Below, one piece after another: positions 6,568 to 7,564 of a DNA stretch of 7,564 bases. The notes below the pieces were generated by a model. The model was not told the origin of the DNA and did no database searches. It saw nothing but the letters and a program-made list of their open reading frames with translations. The translations under genes were made by a program, and so were the position numbers. The DNA is from an uncultured Sutterella sp. (GTDB lineage Bacteria; Pseudomonadota; Gammaproteobacteria; Burkholderiales; Burkholderiaceae_F): positions 1-7,564 of the forward strand of contig USCE01000060.1 of NCBI GenBank assembly GCA_900553105.1. The letters run 5' to 3'. Within the stretch, counting starts at the first letter, position 1; each line of letters begins with the position of its first letter.

Positions 6568-7425
6568 TTAAACAGCGTATTGAGGCCAGGCTTCGACAAA
6601 GAAATTAATAACGGCATCAAGCCCCAAGTGATTGACACGATACTTGGCGGTTTGGGCGACGAGCGGTTTGCCGTGGAACGCAAAGCCGATGCCGGCTACT
6701 TTAATCATTTCCAGATCATTGGCTCCGTCGCCGCCACAGATGGCCTGCGAGCGATCAATACCATGCAGCATCGAGAGCATTTCGAGAGCTCGACGCTTGC
6801 CGTTGGCGTCCAAAATTTCGCCACCTCCCGGTCCGGTTACTTCACCGGTGATTACACCATCTTTAACAACAAGTTGGTTGCAGAGGTATCCGTGCATACC
6901 GAGTCGCTTGCAAACGTCAGCGGCGATATCAGAAAAGCCGCCTGAAAGAATGTAGCAATGCAGACCGTGGGCTTTGGCAAAGTTAATCAGTTCAAGGGCG
7001 CCGGGAATGAGTTTGGCGTGCGAGACCGTTACCCCAATATAGTCGGCCGGTGCACCAGCAAACAGTTTTACGCGATCACGAAGATAAGCCGCAAAGGGCA
7101 TATGTCCTTGCATGGCAATTTCAGTCATGCGGGCCACTTCTTCACCAACGCCGTATTGGGCAGCGATGTCATCAATACATTCAAGATCAATGAGAGTGCT
7201 GTCCATATCCAAGGCCAATAGACCGAAAGATTTGATAGAAAGGTCATCGGCGACAGTGTTGATTTCAAAGCCGGCCTTTGCTGCTTTTTGCATTAAGTCG
7301 ACAACGGCTACGTCTTGATCGTTGACATGACGCACGCGCAAAGCATTGTCTTTAGTCCAGACATTTTCGAAGTTACGAGTTTTTAGTAACTGTTCGCAAC
7401 CTTGACCTTCGATGATGATATCCAT
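6568..7425 (-). CDS. serB: Phosphoserine phosphatase SerB
   Basis: SerB catalyses the last step of L-serine synthesis, O-phospho-L-serine to L-serine plus phosphate, in the cytoplasm. The 285-aa product has the HAD-superfamily motifs of SerB: motif I ALDMDSTLID (71-80) with nucleophile Asp73 and acid/base Asp75; the substrate-recognition cap IDDIAAQYGVGEEVARMTE (84-102); motif II ILSGGFSDIA (159-168) with Ser161; and motif IV GGDGANDLEM (231-240) with Mg-binding Asp233/Asp237. The C-terminal AFHGKPLVA and NHLGLDAVI segments are also typical. The first 60-65 residues are the short regulatory-type N-terminal domain of proteobacterial SerB, and the length is normal. The ATG at 7425 has AAAGGA (7437-7442), about 11 nt upstream, slightly far but the only clear Shine-Dalgarno. 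It is followed by a hairpin terminator, so it appears to be monocistronic at its 3' side; the upstream neighbour is outside the contig. Confidence 0.96.
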   Translation of the reverse strand: MDIIIEGQGCEQLLKTRNFENVWTKDNALRVRHVNDQDVAVVDLMQKAAKAGFEINTVADDLSIKSFGLLALDMDSTLIDLECIDDIAAQYGVGEEVARMTEIAMQGHMPFAAYLRDRVKLFAGAPADYIGVTVSHAKLIPGALELINFAKAHGLHCYILSGGFSDIAADVCKRLGMHGYLCNQLVVKDGVITGEVTGPGGGEILDANGKRRALEMLSMLHGIDRSQAICGGDGANDLEMIKVAGIGFAFHGKPLVAQTAKYRVNHLGLDAVINFFVEAWPQYAV

Positions 7426-7522
7426 AGTTTGAGGGTTCCTTTATCAAAAATGTATTGCTTTTTGGTCTTTAATATTTACGGGCACCCTCGACGACATAGG
7501 TGCATCCGCAATAGTGTACGCG

Positions 7523-7564
7523 CTGTCTCTTATACACATCTGACGCTGCCGACGATAAGGCTCC
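7523..7564 (-). other. Nextera Read 1 adapter plus index remnant (non-genomic)
   Basis: The sequence from 7523 is the reverse complement of the Nextera Read 1 adapter: mosaic end CTGTCTCTTATACACATCT (7523-7541), then GACGCTGCCGACGA (7542-7555). The last nine bases (7556-7564) lie where the i5 index should be; TAAGGCTC is the reverse complement of GAGCCTTA, which I recall as a Nextera XT v2 i5 index. None of this is genome. Genomic sequence stops at 7522, about 97 bp upstream of serB; those 97 bp hold no gene and no convincing promoter that I can see. Confidence 0.98.

Noticed and set aside
6580..6955. Overlapping + strand frames (121 and 107 codons) opposite serB
   Set aside because: They are antisense to the SerB catalytic motifs and show no protein family character of their own.
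9..7541. 19-bp perfect inverted repeats at the contig ends as termini of a mobile element
   Set aside because: They are Tn5 mosaic ends attached to Illumina Read 2 and Read 1 adapter tails, and no transposase gene lies between them.

Overview
The window is one assembled contig fragment, cut at both ends by Illumina Nextera (Tn5) adapter sequence. The genomic part is therefore about 28-7522. It looks like a Gram-negative betaproteobacterium. The evidence is an outer-membrane porin of the Burkholderiales 'Porin_4' type with a C-terminal Phe, an anaerobic C4-dicarboxylate carrier of the DcuC family, and a proteobacterial-length SerB. The moderate base composition and the porin/DcuC combination suggest the Sutterellaceae (Parasutterella/Sutterella-like gut anaerobes). 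That placement is inference from protein style, not a database match.

Layout. 28-1010 (-) is the first 327 codons of a dcuC-type carrier, cut off by the adapter. 1011-1260 is a divergent intergenic region with an FNR-like box (TTAAT-N4-ATCAA) inside an AT-rich palindrome. 1261-2313 (+) is a complete general porin. 2336-3124 (+), only 22 bp later, is a secreted SGNH/GDSL-type hydrolase, and a strong intrinsic terminator follows at 3156-3198. 3218-6415 (-) is a large (1065 aa) helicase with an N-terminal PLD-nuclease-like domain, an SF2 ResIII-type motor and a C-terminal DUF3427-like region. 6519-6550 is the likely terminator of the next gene. 6568-7425 (-) is serB, phosphoserine phosphatase, with about 97 bp of upstream sequence before the right-hand adapter.

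How the parts relate. The porin and the hydrolase form a two-gene envelope unit and probably act on the same side of nutrient entry: pore in the outer membrane, esterase-like enzyme in the periplasm or secreted. The divergent dcuC would import C4-dicarboxylates (or exchange them for succinate) during anaerobic growth, and the FNR-like box fits that physiology. The PLD-helicase-DUF3427 gene sits alone between two hairpins, so it is probably transcribed by itself. It is the most accessory-looking gene here and a candidate nucleic-acid surveillance, repair or anti-phage factor, but nothing in the window proves that role. serB is housekeeping serine biosynthesis. I found no tRNA, rRNA, CRISPR array or genuine insertion sequence.
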